NCBI RefSeq assembly: GCF_048128805.1
Contig: NC_136012.1
Span: 12,170,725-12,234,724 of the forward strand
Length of the DNA: 64,000 nucleotides
Source of the DNA: Centroberyx gerrardi
Taxonomy: Eukaryota; Chordata; Actinopteri; Beryciformes; Berycidae
Direction of reading: 5' to 3'
Made by a program: the position numbers and the translations under genes. The notes under the pieces were generated by a model that saw only the letters and a program-made list of their open reading frames with translations, searched no databases and had not been told where the DNA came from. How positions within the stretch are numbered: position 1 is the stretch's first letter; each line of letters opens with the position of its first letter. Below, piece by piece: positions 63,255 to 64,000 of the stretch.

Positions 63255-64000
63255 CTCCAGCTGTAGAGCAGTGATAGAGAGGAGTGAGCCATGCTGTTTT
63301 CACAGGCCATTTCCCCCAGGCTTTCTGTGTGCACAGCCAGAGTCTACAGAGACACTGGCAAGATAGGGACGACTATTCATAAAGCTTAAAATATTCAAGG
63401 TAAAAGATGAAGAAAATCTAGCGGCCGACTCAAAGGGATTTGGTCACAGGTCCATCGAGCTGCCGGTCCTCTTCTTATCCAGGGCCCGTATTTAAAAAAG
63501 CATCCAAGAATAGAAGGACTCCCATTCAAGTCACATGACAAAAAAACACTTATGACTGTTATTGTATGTAAGCAGCAAACTGTTCTTTATTGAGCACTTC
63601 TATTCTGAAATACAGGGCCCCAGGCAAAATTAAAGCAAATGACAAGAATTGTGTTGCCAAATATATTTTTTCAGTAACAGTTTTGCAAACATCACACAGG
63701 CATATTCATCCTCAGCCCTCAAGTATCAACAGCTGCATCACAAGCCTGAAAGCATGAAAACGTCTCTTCATACAGATGCAGTACAAGTGCAAGTGTAAAC
63801 TCAGTAAAAAGCTGATTATCAGTGTATCTCAGCACAACCAAACACAATGTAATCCTCCTTGTAAATGCAATGTGCTTGGAGAATAATAATGATTCTGATT
63901 GTGGCAGAACTCTAAGCTCTGTTCTGAATGCAGGCCAAGGCCTCGGTTGGCAGAGACACACACAGGCCATCTGGGTACATGCGAGGTACAGCTGATGCTA

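Larger units (their letters stand above)
60040..64000. other. Gene-poor terminal stretch
   Basis: GT (61713-61757, 63209-63249), CA (61963-61993, 62540-62600) and CT (62415-62447) microsatellites, plus repeat-free stretches such as 61160-61420. No coding exon is recognised. The 219-codon frame on the - strand (61936-62595) runs from one microsatellite to another and is not credible. Confidence 0.55.

Noticed and set aside
45300..64000. PH or RhoGAP exons for the - strand gene
   Set aside because: I searched the - strand for the usual PH (WxKRWFVL-like) and GAP (EGLFRLPG-like) blocks and found nothing convincing. Short exons could still have escaped a manual read.

Overview
The window looks like nuclear DNA of a ray-finned (teleost) fish. 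Protein-coding exons with GT-AG introns are short and widely spaced. CA/GT and CT/GA microsatellites are very dense, and several dispersed repeats familiar from fish genomes are present: a Tc1/mariner-type MITE, a tRNA-derived SINE, a non-LTR retrotransposon tail ending in ATGG repeats, and hAT-like and Harbinger-like inverted-repeat elements. I cannot name the species from the sequence.

Layout. Positions 1-5.7 kb are upstream intergenic DNA with repeats. From about 5.9 to 26.5 kb on the + strand lies a complete gfpt2 gene (glutamine:fructose-6-phosphate aminotransferase 2), with 19 coding exons that I could splice into 685 aa. The first coding exon holds only ATG, one Cys codon and one further base. 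From about 27.05 to 42.4 kb on the + strand lies a complete mapk9 gene (JNK2), with a 5' non-coding exon, 11 coding exons per transcript (420 aa) and a pair of mutually exclusive kinase-domain exons (7a, 7b). Both alternative exons end in U12-type (minor spliceosome) 5' splice sites and share a U12-type branch site in front of exon 8. From 45.3 down to 42.7 kb on the - strand, tail-to-tail with mapk9, is a two-exon coding unit whose C-terminal coiled coil matches the ARHGAP22/24/25 RhoGAP family. I see no PH or RhoGAP domain for it in the window. From 45.3 kb to the end is a gene-poor region of microsatellites, transposon remnants, possible regulatory DNA and a few unidentified candidate exons.

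How the genes relate. gfpt2 makes glucosamine-6-phosphate, the entry step of the hexosamine pathway. mapk9 is a stress-activated kinase. They are neighbours by ancestry rather than by pathway: in human, GFPT2-MAPK9, MAPK8-ARHGAP22, MAPK10-ARHGAP24 and GFPT1/ARHGAP25 are linked pairs on four chromosomes. This window carries all three families in one block, so the ARHGAP-like unit is a candidate for the ohnolog missing beside human MAPK9. The most interesting points are the splicing architecture of mapk9 exons 7a/7b (U12/U2 incompatibility plus a 200-nt AG-free zone), the truncated-looking ARHGAP ohnolog, the overlapping convergent 3' ends, and unidentified exon-like units in the 47-59 kb region.
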